The position numbers were made by a program, and so were the translations under genes. From the NCBI GenBank assembly GCA_034520625.1, contig JAXHNI010000004.1:1-64000 (forward strand): a stretch of 64,000 bases of DNA, written 5' to 3'. The notes beneath the pieces are model-generated. The model ran no database searches, was not told the DNA's origin, and worked only from the letters and a program-made list of their open reading frames with translations. Of this stretch, positions 8,835-17,929 are shown one piece after another; position 1 is the first letter of the stretch; each line of letters opens with the position of its first letter. This DNA comes from JAANXG01 sp034520625. GTDB lineage: Bacteria; Pseudomonadota; Gammaproteobacteria; Arenicellales; JAANXG01.

Positions 8835-11147
8835 GCGCGACGACACCCGCGTGATCGGCCGCGCCGTGCCGCGGCTCGAGGATCCGGACCTGCTGCGCGG
8901 CGCCGCGCGCTTCGTCGATGACGTCGACTGCCCGGGCCTGCTGCACGCGGCGGTGCTGCGCAGTGCCTACGCGCACGGCCGCCTCGGCTCGCTGGACGTG
9001 TCGGCGGCGCGCGCCATGCCCGGCGTGGCGGCGGTACTCACCCACGAGGAGATCGGCGGCCGGCTGCGGCCGATTCCGATCCGCCTGTGCCCGGATCCGG
9101 CGCTGAACGATTATCTGCAGCGGCCGCTGGCGGCGGACCGGGTGCGCTACGTCGGCGAGCCGCTGGCCCTGGTGGTGGCGGAGAGCCGGGCGCGGGCGGA
9201 GGACGCGATGGGCGAAATCGACTATGACATCGACCCGCTGCCGGCCTGCACCGACGCCATGGCGCCGCCGCCGGCGGCGCTGTTCGAGCAGGCCCCGGAC
9301 AACCTCGCCGCCCTGGACGAGCAGTCCTTCGGCGACGTGGCGGGCGCCTTTGCCGAGGCGGACCACGTGGTGCGCAGCCGCTTCGAAAGCGGCCGCCACA
9401 GCGGCATTCCCATGGAAACGCGCGGCCTGGTGGCGGACTACGACGATGATCAGCAGCGCCTGCACATCTGGGGCTCGACCAAGGTCACGCATTTCAACCG
9501 CGGCGTGCTCGCCGCCATGCTCGACTGGCCGGAGGAGCGCATTCATCTCGCCCAGACCGAGGTCGGCGGCGGCTTCGGCGTGCGCGGCGAGTTCTATCCC
9601 GAGGACTTCCTGGTGCCCTTCGCGGCGCTGACCCTCGGCCGGCCGGTGAAGTGGATCGAGGACCGCATGGAGCACCTGGCGGCGACCAACCATTCGCGCC
9701 AGCAGTACTACGAGCTGGAGCTGGCGCTGCGAAACGACGGCCGGCTGCTGGGCCTGCGTGCCCGCATCACCAACGATATGGGCGCTTACCTGCGCACCCA
9801 CGGCACCATCGTCCCGGGCTTGAGCGCCGGCATGCTGCCCGGCCCGTATCGGCTCGACAGCTATCACTGCGAGGCGCGCGCCGTGCTCACCAACAAGACG
9901 CCCACCGGCACCTACCGGGCCCCGGGGCGCTTCGAGTGCAATGCCGCGCGCGAGCGCCTCATGGATCTCGCCGCCGCCGAGCTCGGCATCGACCGCGTCG
10001 AGCTGCGCCGCCGCAACCTGCTGACGCCGGCCGACATGCCGTACGAGCGCGGCACGCACATCCTCGGCGAGGAGGTGATCTACGACAGCGGCGACTACCC
10101 GGCGGCGCTCGAGCGGGCCCTGACGCTGAGTGACTGGCAGCGGCGCGGCGCCCGGCCGGCGAGCGCGGACGGCCGCCGGCGGCGCGGCCTGGGGCTCGCC
10201 TGTTTCGTGGAGAAAACCGGCAAGGGACCGTACGAGGGGGCGCGCGTGCGCCTGGAGGCGGACGGCAGCGTGACCGTCGCCACCGGCGCCGCCAGCGTCG
10301 GCCAGGGGCTGCAGACCTGCCTGGCGCAGATTGCCGCCGAAGTATTGGGCGTGGCGCCGGGCGCGGTGACCGTGCATCACGGCGACACCGACCTGATCGG
10401 CTACGGCGTCGGCACCTTCGCCAGCCGCGCCACGGTGATGGCCGGCAGCGCCGTGCAGGAGGCGGCGAGCGAGCTGCGCCGTGGCCTGCTGGAGCACGCC
10501 GCGGCGCGCCTGGGGGTGCCCGCCGAGCGCCTGGCGCTGTCGCGCGGTGGCTTGCGGCTCGACGGCGCGCCGCGCATGAGCCTGGCCGAGCTGATGGCCG
10601 GGGATGGGTGCGACGACAACGGTCCGCCGCCGTCCGAGGCCGAGCACCGCTTCGAGCTCGATCACATGACTTATTCATACGGTGTGACGGTTGCCGAGGT
10701 GGAGGTGGATGTGCTCACCGGCGCGGTCCGGCCCAGGCACGTGTGGATCGCCTGCGACGTCGGGCGCGTCATCAACCCGCGCATCGTTGCGGGACAGATC
10801 GAAGGCGGCGCGGCGCAGGGAGTGGGCGGTGCGCTGCTGGAAGCGTTTCAGTACGACGAGGAGGGCCAGTTGTTGACCGGATCGTTCCAGGAATACCTGC
10901 TGCCGACCAGCTGCGATGTGCCGCCGATCGCCTTCGAGCTCATGGAGGATACGCCCTCGACGCTCAACCCGCTGGGCGTCAAGGGGTGGGCGAGATCGGC
11001 GTCGCCGGCATGGGCGGCGCGCTGGCCAATGCGGTGGCCGCGGCGGTCGGCGACCCGCAGCAGCCGGCTACGGCGCTGCCGCTGACGCCCGAGCGCGTCT
11101 GGCGGCGACTGGATGAACAGCGGGGCAATCAGAGGGTGACAGCATGA
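8827..11147 (+). pseudogene. Molybdopterin-binding large subunit, second copy, -1 frameshift near C-terminus
   Basis: A second full-length large subunit of the CoxL family. Intact parts include the N-terminal VIGRAVPRLEDPDLLRG, VGGGFGVRGE and TYRAPGRFE. After NPLGVKG the frame breaks at the G run 10983-10986; adding one G gives VKGVGEIGVAGMGG, the expected catalytic-Glu motif, followed by a normal C-terminus. Read uncorrected, the protein ends at 11085 and lacks the catalytic Glu. The restored stop (11145-11147) overlaps the FAD-subunit ATG as ATGA, the coupling expected in this operon, which favours an originally intact gene. Sequencing error and true mutation are both possible. Confidence 0.88.
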
Positions 11148-12025
11148 AACCGGCAGCATTCGATTTTACCGCCGCCAGGAGTGTCGACGAGGCTCTGGCG
11201 GTGCTCTCGCAGTACGGGGACGAGGCCAAGGTGATCGCCGGCGGCCAGACTCTCGGTCCGATGCTCAATATGCGCCTGCTCATGCCGCAGGTGCTTCTTG
11301 ATATCAATGGCATCGAGTCGCTGGCGGGCGCCAGCCGCAGCGACGCCGGCCTGCGGCTGGGCGCCGCCACCCGGCAGGCGGACCTGGAGGACGATCCCGA
11401 CCTTGCCGCCAGCCAGCCGCTGGTGGCTGCGGCGATCCCGTACATCGCGCACCGCGCCATCCGCAACCGCGGCACCGTGGGGGGCAGCCTGGCACACGCC
11501 GACCCGGCGGCGGAATGGGGGGCGCTGGTGCATGCGCTGGACGCCGAGCTGGTGATTACCGGAGCGGACGGTACCCGCAGCGTCGCGCCGGAGGATTTTT
11601 TCGTCGGCATTCTCACCACCGCCGTGGAGCCCGAGGAGCTGCTGGTGGAGGTGCGTCTGCCGGCCTGGCCGCAGGGGGCGGGCTGGAGCTTCGTGGAGTT
11701 CAGCCGACGCCATGGGGATTTCGCCCTTGGCGGCGTGGCTTGCCGCCTGCGGCTCGACGCCGAACGCCGCTGTATGGACGTGCGCCTCGGTTTGATCGGC
11801 CTCGGCGACACGCCGCAGCGCGCCCGCGACGCCGAAGACGTGCTGGTTGGCGAAAGCGCCGGCCCGGAGCTTTGGCGCGCGGCCGCGGAAGCGGCGGCGC
11901 GCGGCATAGAGCCGATGACCGACCTGCATGCCTCGGCGGACTATCGCCGCCAGCTCACCCGTGTGCTGGTGGCGGACGCCCTGGCGCAGGCGGCAGAAAG
12001 AGCATCACCGGGCGTCGAAGACTGA
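11144..12025 (+). CDS. FAD-binding subunit of a molybdenum hydroxylase (CoxM-type)
   Basis: A 293-residue medium subunit that holds FAD and passes electrons out of the complex. The FAD-binding stretch AGGQTLGPMLNMR (about 33-45) and the second contact RNRGTVGGSLAHADPAAEW (about 107-125) are both in place, followed by the CO_deh_flav_C region. Start and stop are clean; the ATG overlaps the end of the second large-subunit gene. It is the last enzyme gene of the cluster before the ABC transporter genes. Confidence 0.93.
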   Translation: MKPAAFDFTAARSVDEALAVLSQYGDEAKVIAGGQTLGPMLNMRLLMPQVLLDINGIESLAGASRSDAGLRLGAATRQADLEDDPDLAASQPLVAAAIPYIAHRAIRNRGTVGGSLAHADPAAEWGALVHALDAELVITGADGTRSVAPEDFFVGILTTAVEPEELLVEVRLPAWPQGAGWSFVEFSRRHGDFALGGVACRLRLDAERRCMDVRLGLIGLGDTPQRARDAEDVLVGESAGPELWRAAAEAAARGIEPMTDLHASADYRRQLTRVLVADALAQAAERASPGVED

Positions 12026-12145
12026 CGGCCGGTTTCGATGTGGCGTTTCTCGAAACGCCAGGAAGCCCCGTGGGCTGCGGTAAACGGCCGGTCGGGGGAA
12101 ACGGGATGTAACATGCAATCAGACAATCGCCAAGTGGAGGAAGAC

Positions 12146-13366
12146 ATGATCAGAAACAAGCTGCTTAGTACCCTGAGTTCGGCCGCGATGGCCGCGTCGC
12201 TGTGGCTGCTCACGGCGGGAGCCACGGTAAGCGCGCAGGACGCCATCAAGGTCGGAGAGATCAACAGCTATACCCGCCTGTCGGCATTCACCGAGCCATA
12301 CCGCAAGGGCTGGCAACTGGCGGTGGAGCAGATCAACGACAGCGGCGGCGTGCTTGACCGGCCGCTGGAAGTGATCAGCCGCGACGACGACGGCGAGCCG
12401 GGCACCGCGCTGCGCATCGCCGAGGAGCTGGTGCTGAACGACGAAGTCGACCTGCTCGCCGGTGCTTTCCTGTCCAACATCGGACTGGCTCTGAGCGAGT
12501 ACGCCGCCCGCCGGCAAGTGTTCTTTCTCGCCGCCGAGCCGCTGTCCGACGCCATAGTGTGGGAGAAGGGCAATGAATACACTTTTCGCCTGCGGCCCAG
12601 CACCTACATGCAGTCGGCGATGCTGGCGGACGCCGCCGCGCAGCTCGGCGCCAAGCGCTGGGCGGTGGTAGCGCCGAACTACAAGTACGGCCAGGATGCC
12701 GTTGCGACTTTCAAGGAGCAGCTCAAGGCGCTGCAGCCCGACGTGGAGTTCGTTGAGGAGCAGTGGCCGGCGCTGTTCGATATGGACGCCGGCTCGACAG
12801 TGGCGGCGCTGGAAAACGCCGACCCCGACGCAATCTTCAACGTCACCTTCGGCGCTGATGTCGCCAAGTTTGCCCGGGAAGGCACGCTGCGCGGCCTGTT
12901 CGAGGATCGCCATGTGGTGAGTCTGCTTACCGGCGAGCCCGAGTATCTGGATCCGATGGGCGAGGAGACCCCCGAGGGCTGGATTGTCACCGGCTATCCC
13001 TGGTATGCGATCGACGACCCGGATCACGAGGCGTTCCGGAGCGCCTACGAGGACAAGTTCGGCGAGGCGCCCAAGATGGGCTCGGTGGTGGGCTACAACA
13101 CCTTCAAGTCGATCGCCGCGATCATCGAAAAAGCCGGCTCGGTGGATACCGGTGCGATGATCGAAGCCGCCAAGGGTATCACCGTCGAAGGCCTGCCCCT
13201 GGGCCCGGTCACCTACCGCGCCATCGACCACCAGTCGACCATGGGCGCCTACGTCGGCCGTCTGGCCGTACAGGACGGGCGCGGCGTGATGGTCGATATC
13301 GAGTTCAAGAACGGCGCTGACTTCCTGCCTTCGGATGAGGAAGTCAGAAAGTTGCGTCCGCAATAA
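12146..13366 (+). CDS. HAAT-family ABC transporter substrate-binding protein (cluster 1)
   Basis: A 406-residue periplasmic binding protein of the branched-chain-amino-acid type (Peripla_BP_6). An N-terminal signal peptide of about 30 residues ends near VSAQDA. The mature part begins IKVGEINSYTRLSAFTEPYRKGWQLAVEQIN, typical of the family. The ATG at 12146 follows GGAGGAAGAC and gives the signal peptide directly; an upstream in-frame start at 12038 would bury it. Members also bind aromatic acids, amides and urea, so the ligand is probably the substrate of the upstream enzymes rather than leucine. Confidence 0.9.
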   Translation: MIRNKLLSTLSSAAMAASLWLLTAGATVSAQDAIKVGEINSYTRLSAFTEPYRKGWQLAVEQINDSGGVLDRPLEVISRDDDGEPGTALRIAEELVLNDEVDLLAGAFLSNIGLALSEYAARRQVFFLAAEPLSDAIVWEKGNEYTFRLRPSTYMQSAMLADAAAQLGAKRWAVVAPNYKYGQDAVATFKEQLKALQPDVEFVEEQWPALFDMDAGSTVAALENADPDAIFNVTFGADVAKFAREGTLRGLFEDRHVVSLLTGEPEYLDPMGEETPEGWIVTGYPWYAIDDPDHEAFRSAYEDKFGEAPKMGSVVGYNTFKSIAAIIEKAGSVDTGAMIEAAKGITVEGLPLGPVTYRAIDHQSTMGAYVGRLAVQDGRGVMVDIEFKNGADFLPSDEEVRKLRPQ

Positions 13367-13373
13367 CCGGAGC

Positions 13374-13405
13374 GCGGCCGGAGGCGGACTGCCGTCTCCG
13401 GCCGC
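13374..13405 (+). promoter_or_regulatory. Strong hairpin between binding-protein and permease genes
   Basis: Arms 13374-13387 and 13392-13405 pair over 14 bases with one G-T wobble and a 4-base loop. No T run follows, so it is not a classical terminator. In this position such hairpins often protect the 3' end of the binding-protein message and lower expression of the membrane genes. That role is inferred from position. Confidence 0.6.
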
Positions 13406-13473
13406 AATCCGTCAAGCGGGCCGATTGTGCCCGCCTGTCGCCTGATCAAGGGGGATGTCATGAGGAGAACAGC

Positions 13474-15312
13474 GTGAGTGCGCTCGTCGTTCACTTTCTT
13501 ACCGGATTGTCCAACGCGGCGTCCCTGTTCCTCGTCGCATCGGGCCTGTCGCTGATCTTCGGGGTCACGCGCATCCTGAACTTCGCCCACGGCTCGCTCT
13601 ACATGCTGGGGGCTTACATCGCCTTCAGCTGCGTCAACTACCTCGGCAACACGGTGCTGGGTTTCTGGGGCTCGGTATTGATTTCGGCGCTGGTGGTGGG
13701 CCTGGTCGGCATAGTCATAGAACGGCTGGTGCTGCGCCGGCTGTACCGCTCCTCAGAGCTGTTCTATCTGGTGGCGACCTTCGGGCTCGTGTTGATTATC
13801 CAGGACGTCACGCTGTTCATCTGGGGACCGCAGGACATGCTCGGACCGCGTGCCGCCGGTCTGGACGGCACCATCGACATAGGCGGCAGCCGGCTGCCGG
13901 AGTACGACGTCGCGTTGATCATCCTCGGCCCGCTGGTGCTGGTCGGGCTGCTACTGCTGTTCGGCTACACGCGTTGGGGGATGCTGGTGCGCGCCGCCAT
14001 TCAGGACCGCGAGATGCTCAGTGCTCTGGGCCACAACCAGGCCAGAATCTTCGCCAGCGTGTTCTTTCTCGGCTCGTTCCTCGCGGGGCTGGGCGGCGCC
14101 GTGCAGATCCCGCGCGAGCCGGTAAGCGTGCTCATGGATATGAGCATCATCGTCGAAGCCTTCGTGGTGGTGGTGATCGGCGGCATGGGCAGCATCCTCG
14201 GTGCATTCCTTGCGGCGGTGATCATCGGCGAGCTGGAGGCCTTCGGGGTGCTGGTTTTTCCCGAAAGCACCCTGGTGCTGATGTACCTGATCATGGTGGT
14301 GGTGCTGATCGTGCGTCCCTGGGGGCTGCTCGGCAAGCCGATCGACGGCGGCCACCATTCTACTCAGCCCGCGGCGTTCGTGCTGCCCGGCGGGATGTAC
14401 CGGCTCATGACCGCCGTCGTACTGGCGATGCTGGCGGCGCTGCCGCTGGTGGCGGGCGCCTTCACCGTGGTGCTGGCCACCGATATCCTGATCTTTGCGC
14501 TGTTCGCCGCCAGCCTGCATTTCATCATGGGCGGCGGCGGCATGGTGTCATTCGGCCACGCCGCGTACTTCGGGCTGGGCGCATACTGCGCTGCGCTGCT
14601 GGTGGTGAACATGGATACGCCGATGTCCCTGGCGATGATGCTGGCGCCCCTGGCGGCGGGTCTGGCCGCGCTGGTGTTCGGCTGGTTCTGCGTGCGCCTC
14701 ACTGACGTCTACCTCGCCATGCTGAGCCTGGCCTTCGCCCAGATCGTCTGGTCGGTGGTGTTCCAGTGGTACCAGGTCACCGGCGGCGACGACGGCCTGA
14801 TCGGCATCTGGCCCGCGGAATGGGCCAGCGACCGGAATGTCTTCTACTACCTGACCCTGGCAATCTGCGCCGGCGGCGTGCTGGCTTTGCGGCGCATGCT
14901 GTTCGCGCCGTTCGGCTATGCTTTGCGCGCGGGCCGCGACTCGCCGCTGCGCGCCGAGGCGATTGGCATCCACGTGCGCCGGCAGCAGTGGTTCGCGTTT
15001 ACCGTGGCCGGCGCGTTTGCCGGCATCGCCGGTGGACTGTATGTGTTCGCCAAGGGCAGCGTGTTTCCGACGGCGTTGGCCATCCCCACCTCGGTGGATG
15101 CGCTGCTGATGGTGATGCTGGGCGGCATAGAGACCCTGGCCGGGCCGGTGGTCGGCGCCGTGGTGCTGGTGGGCCTGGAGGATGAGTTGTCGCGGTTGTC
15201 CTACTGGCGGCTGCTGCTCGGCATCATGATCGTCCTGATCTGCGTGGCCCTGCCGCAGGGCATCGTGGGCTCGCTGCGCGACTGGTACCTTAGCCGGAGG
15301 GTATGGAAATGA
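13474..15312 (+). CDS. Fused LivH-LivM permease (cluster 1)
   Basis: A 612-residue inner-membrane protein joining both HAAT permeases. The first half (about 1-290) is LivH-like, with LIFGVTRILNFAHGSLYMLGAY near the start and the EAA-type loop around ALGHNQARIFASVFFLGS. The second half (about 300-612) is LivM-like, with GGGGMVSFGHAAYFGLGAY and RAGRDSPLRAEAIG. The GTG start at 13474 is preceded by AGGAGA. Fusion of LivH and LivM occurs in some proteobacteria but differs from the separate genes of clusters 2 and 3 here. It overlaps the ATPase gene by 10 bases. Confidence 0.9.
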   Translation: MSALVVHFLTGLSNAASLFLVASGLSLIFGVTRILNFAHGSLYMLGAYIAFSCVNYLGNTVLGFWGSVLISALVVGLVGIVIERLVLRRLYRSSELFYLVATFGLVLIIQDVTLFIWGPQDMLGPRAAGLDGTIDIGGSRLPEYDVALIILGPLVLVGLLLLFGYTRWGMLVRAAIQDREMLSALGHNQARIFASVFFLGSFLAGLGGAVQIPREPVSVLMDMSIIVEAFVVVVIGGMGSILGAFLAAVIIGELEAFGVLVFPESTLVLMYLIMVVVLIVRPWGLLGKPIDGGHHSTQPAAFVLPGGMYRLMTAVVLAMLAALPLVAGAFTVVLATDILIFALFAASLHFIMGGGGMVSFGHAAYFGLGAYCAALLVVNMDTPMSLAMMLAPLAAGLAALVFGWFCVRLTDVYLAMLSLAFAQIVWSVVFQWYQVTGGDDGLIGIWPAEWASDRNVFYYLTLAICAGGVLALRRMLFAPFGYALRAGRDSPLRAEAIGIHVRRQQWFAFTVAGAFAGIAGGLYVFAKGSVFPTALAIPTSVDALLMVMLGGIETLAGPVVGAVVLVGLEDELSRLSYWRLLLGIMIVLICVALPQGIVGSLRDWYLSRRVWK

Positions 15313-16052
15313 GCGTATTGCGGGTTCAGGGTATCAGCAAGAGTTTCGGCGGGGTGCAGGCGGTCAACGACGTCAGCTTCGAGCTGGGCGAGGGCGAGAT
15401 CTGCGCCCTCATCGGACCCAACGGCGCCGGCAAGTCAACCTGTTTCAACATGATGAACGGCCAGCTCAGGCCGGACTGCGGCAACATCCAGTTCCGCGAC
15501 ACGGAGTTGGTGGGCAAGACGCCGCGGGCTGTCTGGCGCCTGGGCATCGGCCGCACGTTTCAGATCACCGCAACCTTCAGTTCCATGACGGTGAGGGAGA
15601 ACGTGCAGATGGTGCTGATGTCGCGCCATCGCCGCATCCTCAACCTGGCGAGCGTGGCCAACCGCCTGTACGCCCAGCAGGCCATGGAGCTGCTGGAGTT
15701 GGTCGGGGTGGCGGAGCAGGCGAACCGTCCGTGCGCGGTTCTGGCCTATGGCGACCTCAAGAAAGTGGAGCTGGCGGTGGCCATGGCGGATAACCCCTCC
15801 CTGCTGCTGATGGACGAGCCCACCGCCGGCATGGCTCCGGGCGAGCGCCTGGAGCTGATGGAGTTGACCGCGAAGATCGTGCGCGAGCGGGGCTGCAGCG
15901 TACTGTTCACCGAGCACGACATGGATGTGGTGTTCGCGCACGCCGACCGCATCCTGGTGCTGCATCTGGGCATGCTGGTGGCGGAAGGCGCGCCGTCCGA
16001 AGTGCGCGCCAATGAGCAGGTAAAAGAGATCTACTTCGGGGGAGGCGGTTAG
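15303..16052 (+). CDS. HAAT ABC transporter ATPase, LivG type (cluster 1)
   Basis: A 249-residue ATP-binding subunit. Walker A is GPNGAGKS (about 38-45), the signature region is degenerate (VLAYGDLKKVELAVAMA in place of LSGGQ), Walker B is LLLMDEPTAGM, and the switch His is in FTEHDMD. The LSYG/LAYG variant is common in LivG proteins. ATG 15303 has GGAGGG upstream; ATG 15309 is an alternative. It works with the fused permease and the LivF ATPase that follows 3 bases later. Confidence 0.92.
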   Translation: MEMSVLRVQGISKSFGGVQAVNDVSFELGEGEICALIGPNGAGKSTCFNMMNGQLRPDCGNIQFRDTELVGKTPRAVWRLGIGRTFQITATFSSMTVRENVQMVLMSRHRRILNLASVANRLYAQQAMELLELVGVAEQANRPCAVLAYGDLKKVELAVAMADNPSLLLMDEPTAGMAPGERLELMELTAKIVRERGCSVLFTEHDMDVVFAHADRILVLHLGMLVAEGAPSEVRANEQVKEIYFGGGG

Positions 16053-16055
16053 CCC

Positions 16056-16756
16056 ATGCTGGAAGTCAAGAGGCTCGATACGTACTACGGGCGCGCGCGG
16101 ATCCTGGCGAAAGTCGAGCTTTCGGTGGCGCCCGGCGAGGTGGTGGTGCTGCTGGGGCGCAACGGCGCCGGCAAGTCCACCACGCTCAAGAGCATCATGG
16201 GCATGGTGCCGGCCGCTGCCGGTGACATCAGGTTTCTCGACAAATCGATACGCGGCCTGCCGGTGCACGCCATCAGCCGCATGGGGCTGGGCTACGTGCC
16301 CGAGGACCGGCGCGTGTTCCCTCAGCTCACGGTGCTTGAGAACCTGGAGGTCGGCCGTCAGCCGCCGCGCGAAGGCTGTCCGGAGTGGACCCCGGAGAAG
16401 CTGTTCGAGATTTTTCCAACCTGGAGCGGCTGCAGCACCGCCCCGGCGGCCAGACCAGTGGCGGCGAGCAGCAGATGCTGACCATTGCCCGGACGCTGAT
16501 GGGCAATCCGAGACTGCTCCTGCTGGACGAGCCTTCCGAGGGCATCGCCCCGGTAGTGGTCGAGCAGATGGCCGAGACCATCGTGGCGCTGAAGGACGCC
16601 GGCCTGTCGATCCTGCTGTCGGAACAGAACCTGCGCTTCGCCTCCGCCATCAGCGACCGCGCTTATATCATTGAGCGCGGCGAGATCAAGTATCACGGCA
16701 CCATGCAGGAGTTGTCCGAGGACCGCGAAGTCTACGAGGCCTATCTCAGCGTCTAG
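16056..16756 (+). pseudogene. HAAT ABC transporter ATPase, LivF type, -1 frameshift (cluster 1)
   Basis: The second ATPase of transporter 1. The first frame gives Walker A (GRNGAGKST) and RVFPQLTVLENLEVG. After LFEIFP the frame breaks at the C pair 16416-16417; one more C restores NLERLQHRPGGQTSGGEQQMLTIARTL, and the second frame carries the signature, Walker B (LLLLDEPSEG) and switch region (SEQN). Without correction the first product has no signature motif and cannot hydrolyse ATP, so the transporter would be dead unless the base is a sequencing error. This is the third single-base frameshift in this cluster. Confidence 0.87.
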
Positions 16757-16769
16757 CTGCCGATTGCGA

Positions 16770-16814
16770 AAAAGGGGACGGAGGGATTAAATTTTAATCA
16801 CTCCGTCCCCTTTT
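16770..16814. terminator. Bidirectional terminator-like hairpin made of an inverted repeat
   Basis: Two 19-base arms (16770-16788 and 16796-16814) pair with one mismatch; the outer ends are A and T runs on both strands. It lies between convergent genes (LivF ending 16756 and the minus-strand gene ending 16829), where it can stop transcription from both sides. The arm AAAAGGGGACGGAGGGATT recurs at 17767 and, inverted and degenerate, at 18893. Confidence 0.7.
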
Positions 16815-16828
16815 ACGATTTTCCAAGG

Positions 16829-17500
16829 TCAATACTCCCGGGCGTTCTCCAGGCCGCCTTCGTAAACCGGGGTGCCGCCGGTGGCGCGGATGAGGGCTTC
16901 GGCGATGGGCCGGACGGATTCGTCATTGGTGGTCCAGGGCATGTCGAAGCTGGCGGAGTCGACCTCGCCGGGTTTCGGAAAGCTGAACGCGGCCTTGAGG
17001 TTGAAGGCGCGGATGAAGCGCGTGCCTTCGAACAGCCGTGCGGAGTAGATCGCCTCGCCGACGGCCTCCGCTTCCTTCGCGATGTCCCCGTCACGGTGCT
17101 GCTGGGCATTGTCGACGTTCACCAGGACCTTGCCCTTCATTTTGTCGCCGTGCTCCTCGGCGATGGAGGGCTCCGCCTTGTACGGCACCGCCAGGCAGAT
17201 GATGTTCGCGCGCGACACTGCCTCGCGCACCGACGCAGCTTCCGCGCCGTGGCCGGCGGCCGCCACCACGTCGTCCAGCTCGTCGGGGTGCCGGGTCGCG
17301 AAAATGACCTTGTAACCGGCCGCCGCCCACAAGTTGCCGAGCGCCTGGCCCATGCTGCCGGCACCGATCATGGCGATGGTACCGGAGGCGGGTACGTTAT
17401 CTGCCCCGGCCGCGGCCGGGGCCCCGGTACTCATCAGCGTGAGGGCGAGTGCGCACAACAGTCCGGCCGCCCGTGAAATACAGGTGCTGAGTCGAATCAT
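16829..17500 (-). CDS. Exported NAD(P)-binding protein (F420-dependent-reductase/NADPH oxidoreductase fold)
   Basis: A 223-residue protein with an N-terminal signal sequence (RAAGLLCALALTLMSTGAPAAAG) followed by a Rossmann domain: IAMIGAGSMGQALGNLWAAAGYKVIFATRHP. This resembles the NADP oxidoreductase/F420 reductase family (YwnB/NpdG type), which lacks a signal peptide in most members. Later segments NIICLAVPYKA and FIRAFNLKAAF fit that fold. The ATG at 17498-17500 has GGGAGG just upstream. A secreted dinucleotide-binding protein is odd; TAT or Sec export with bound cofactor, or a binding role, are possibilities. It is alone on its strand. Confidence 0.78.
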   Translation of the reverse strand: MIRLSTCISRAAGLLCALALTLMSTGAPAAAGADNVPASGTIAMIGAGSMGQALGNLWAAAGYKVIFATRHPDELDDVVAAAGHGAEAASVREAVSRANIICLAVPYKAEPSIAEEHGDKMKGKVLVNVDNAQQHRDGDIAKEAEAVGEAIYSARLFEGTRFIRAFNLKAAFSFPKPGEVDSASFDMPWTTNDESVRPIAEALIRATGGTPVYEGGLENAREY

Positions 17501-17606
17501 GATGGCCTCCCTTGTGAGTGGTTCCCCTGACAGTATGACCCGGAAGAAGTCTAGGCGTTCAGGAACCATGCGCCATTGGCAGGCGCCGGTGGCAGGGGCG
17601 AACGCG

Positions 17607-17726
17607 TCAGCAATGGAAAGGCAGGCACTGAAAAGCCTGCGCCGCTGTTTTGAAGTCGCGGAGCTGCGCGTCCAGGGCGCGTTGGAAGGCGGGCCGGGCG
17701 GTGCAGCGTTCAACATAGGCTTTCAT
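17607..17726 (-). pseudogene. 3' remnant of a glutathione S-transferase gene
   Basis: The minus strand encodes a 39-residue stretch ending in a stop. Its start, AYVERCTARPAFQRALDAQL, reads like the extreme C-terminus of proteobacterial glutathione S-transferases (AYVERCTARPAF is a common ending). No GST sequence continues upstream in any frame; the homology stops at about 17726, 38 bases from a copy of the 22-base repeat at 17764. It is a gene fragment left by deletion or insertion and is unlikely to be functional. Confidence 0.6.
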
Positions 17727-17763
17727 GGTCCTTGTCGAACGGGAGCTGGGCATTTCGACAGAC

Positions 17764-17785
17764 AGGAAAAGGGGACGGAGGGATT
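17764..17785 (+). repeat. 22-base repeat, copy left of the EAL gene
   Basis: AGGAAAAGGGGACGGAGGGATT. The last 19 bases match the arm of the hairpin at 16770-16814. An inverted, slightly diverged copy lies at 18893-18915, so the two bracket the EAL-domain gene. Confidence 0.65.
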
Positions 17786-17929
17786 GTTTTTAGATCGTGA
17801 TTTACCTCACATTACACGTCGAATGTATCCGGCGCACGCCGTTCAGATGACGCGTTGTTTGACCATGCCTCAGATATTGATTTGTAAGCGATCCATACTG
17901 ACAACAGGGCTGCGGATGATGGCGTCTGC

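Noticed and set aside
6495..11147. CO dehydrogenase assignment for the molybdenum enzyme
   Set aside because: The CSFR-type loop of form I CoxL is absent in both large subunits; the AYRG/TYRAPG loops fit other hydroxylases.
483..16756. Complete barbiturate (oxidative pyrimidine) pathway
   Set aside because: No barbiturase-type ring-opening enzyme is present; only a loose resemblance in other steps remains.
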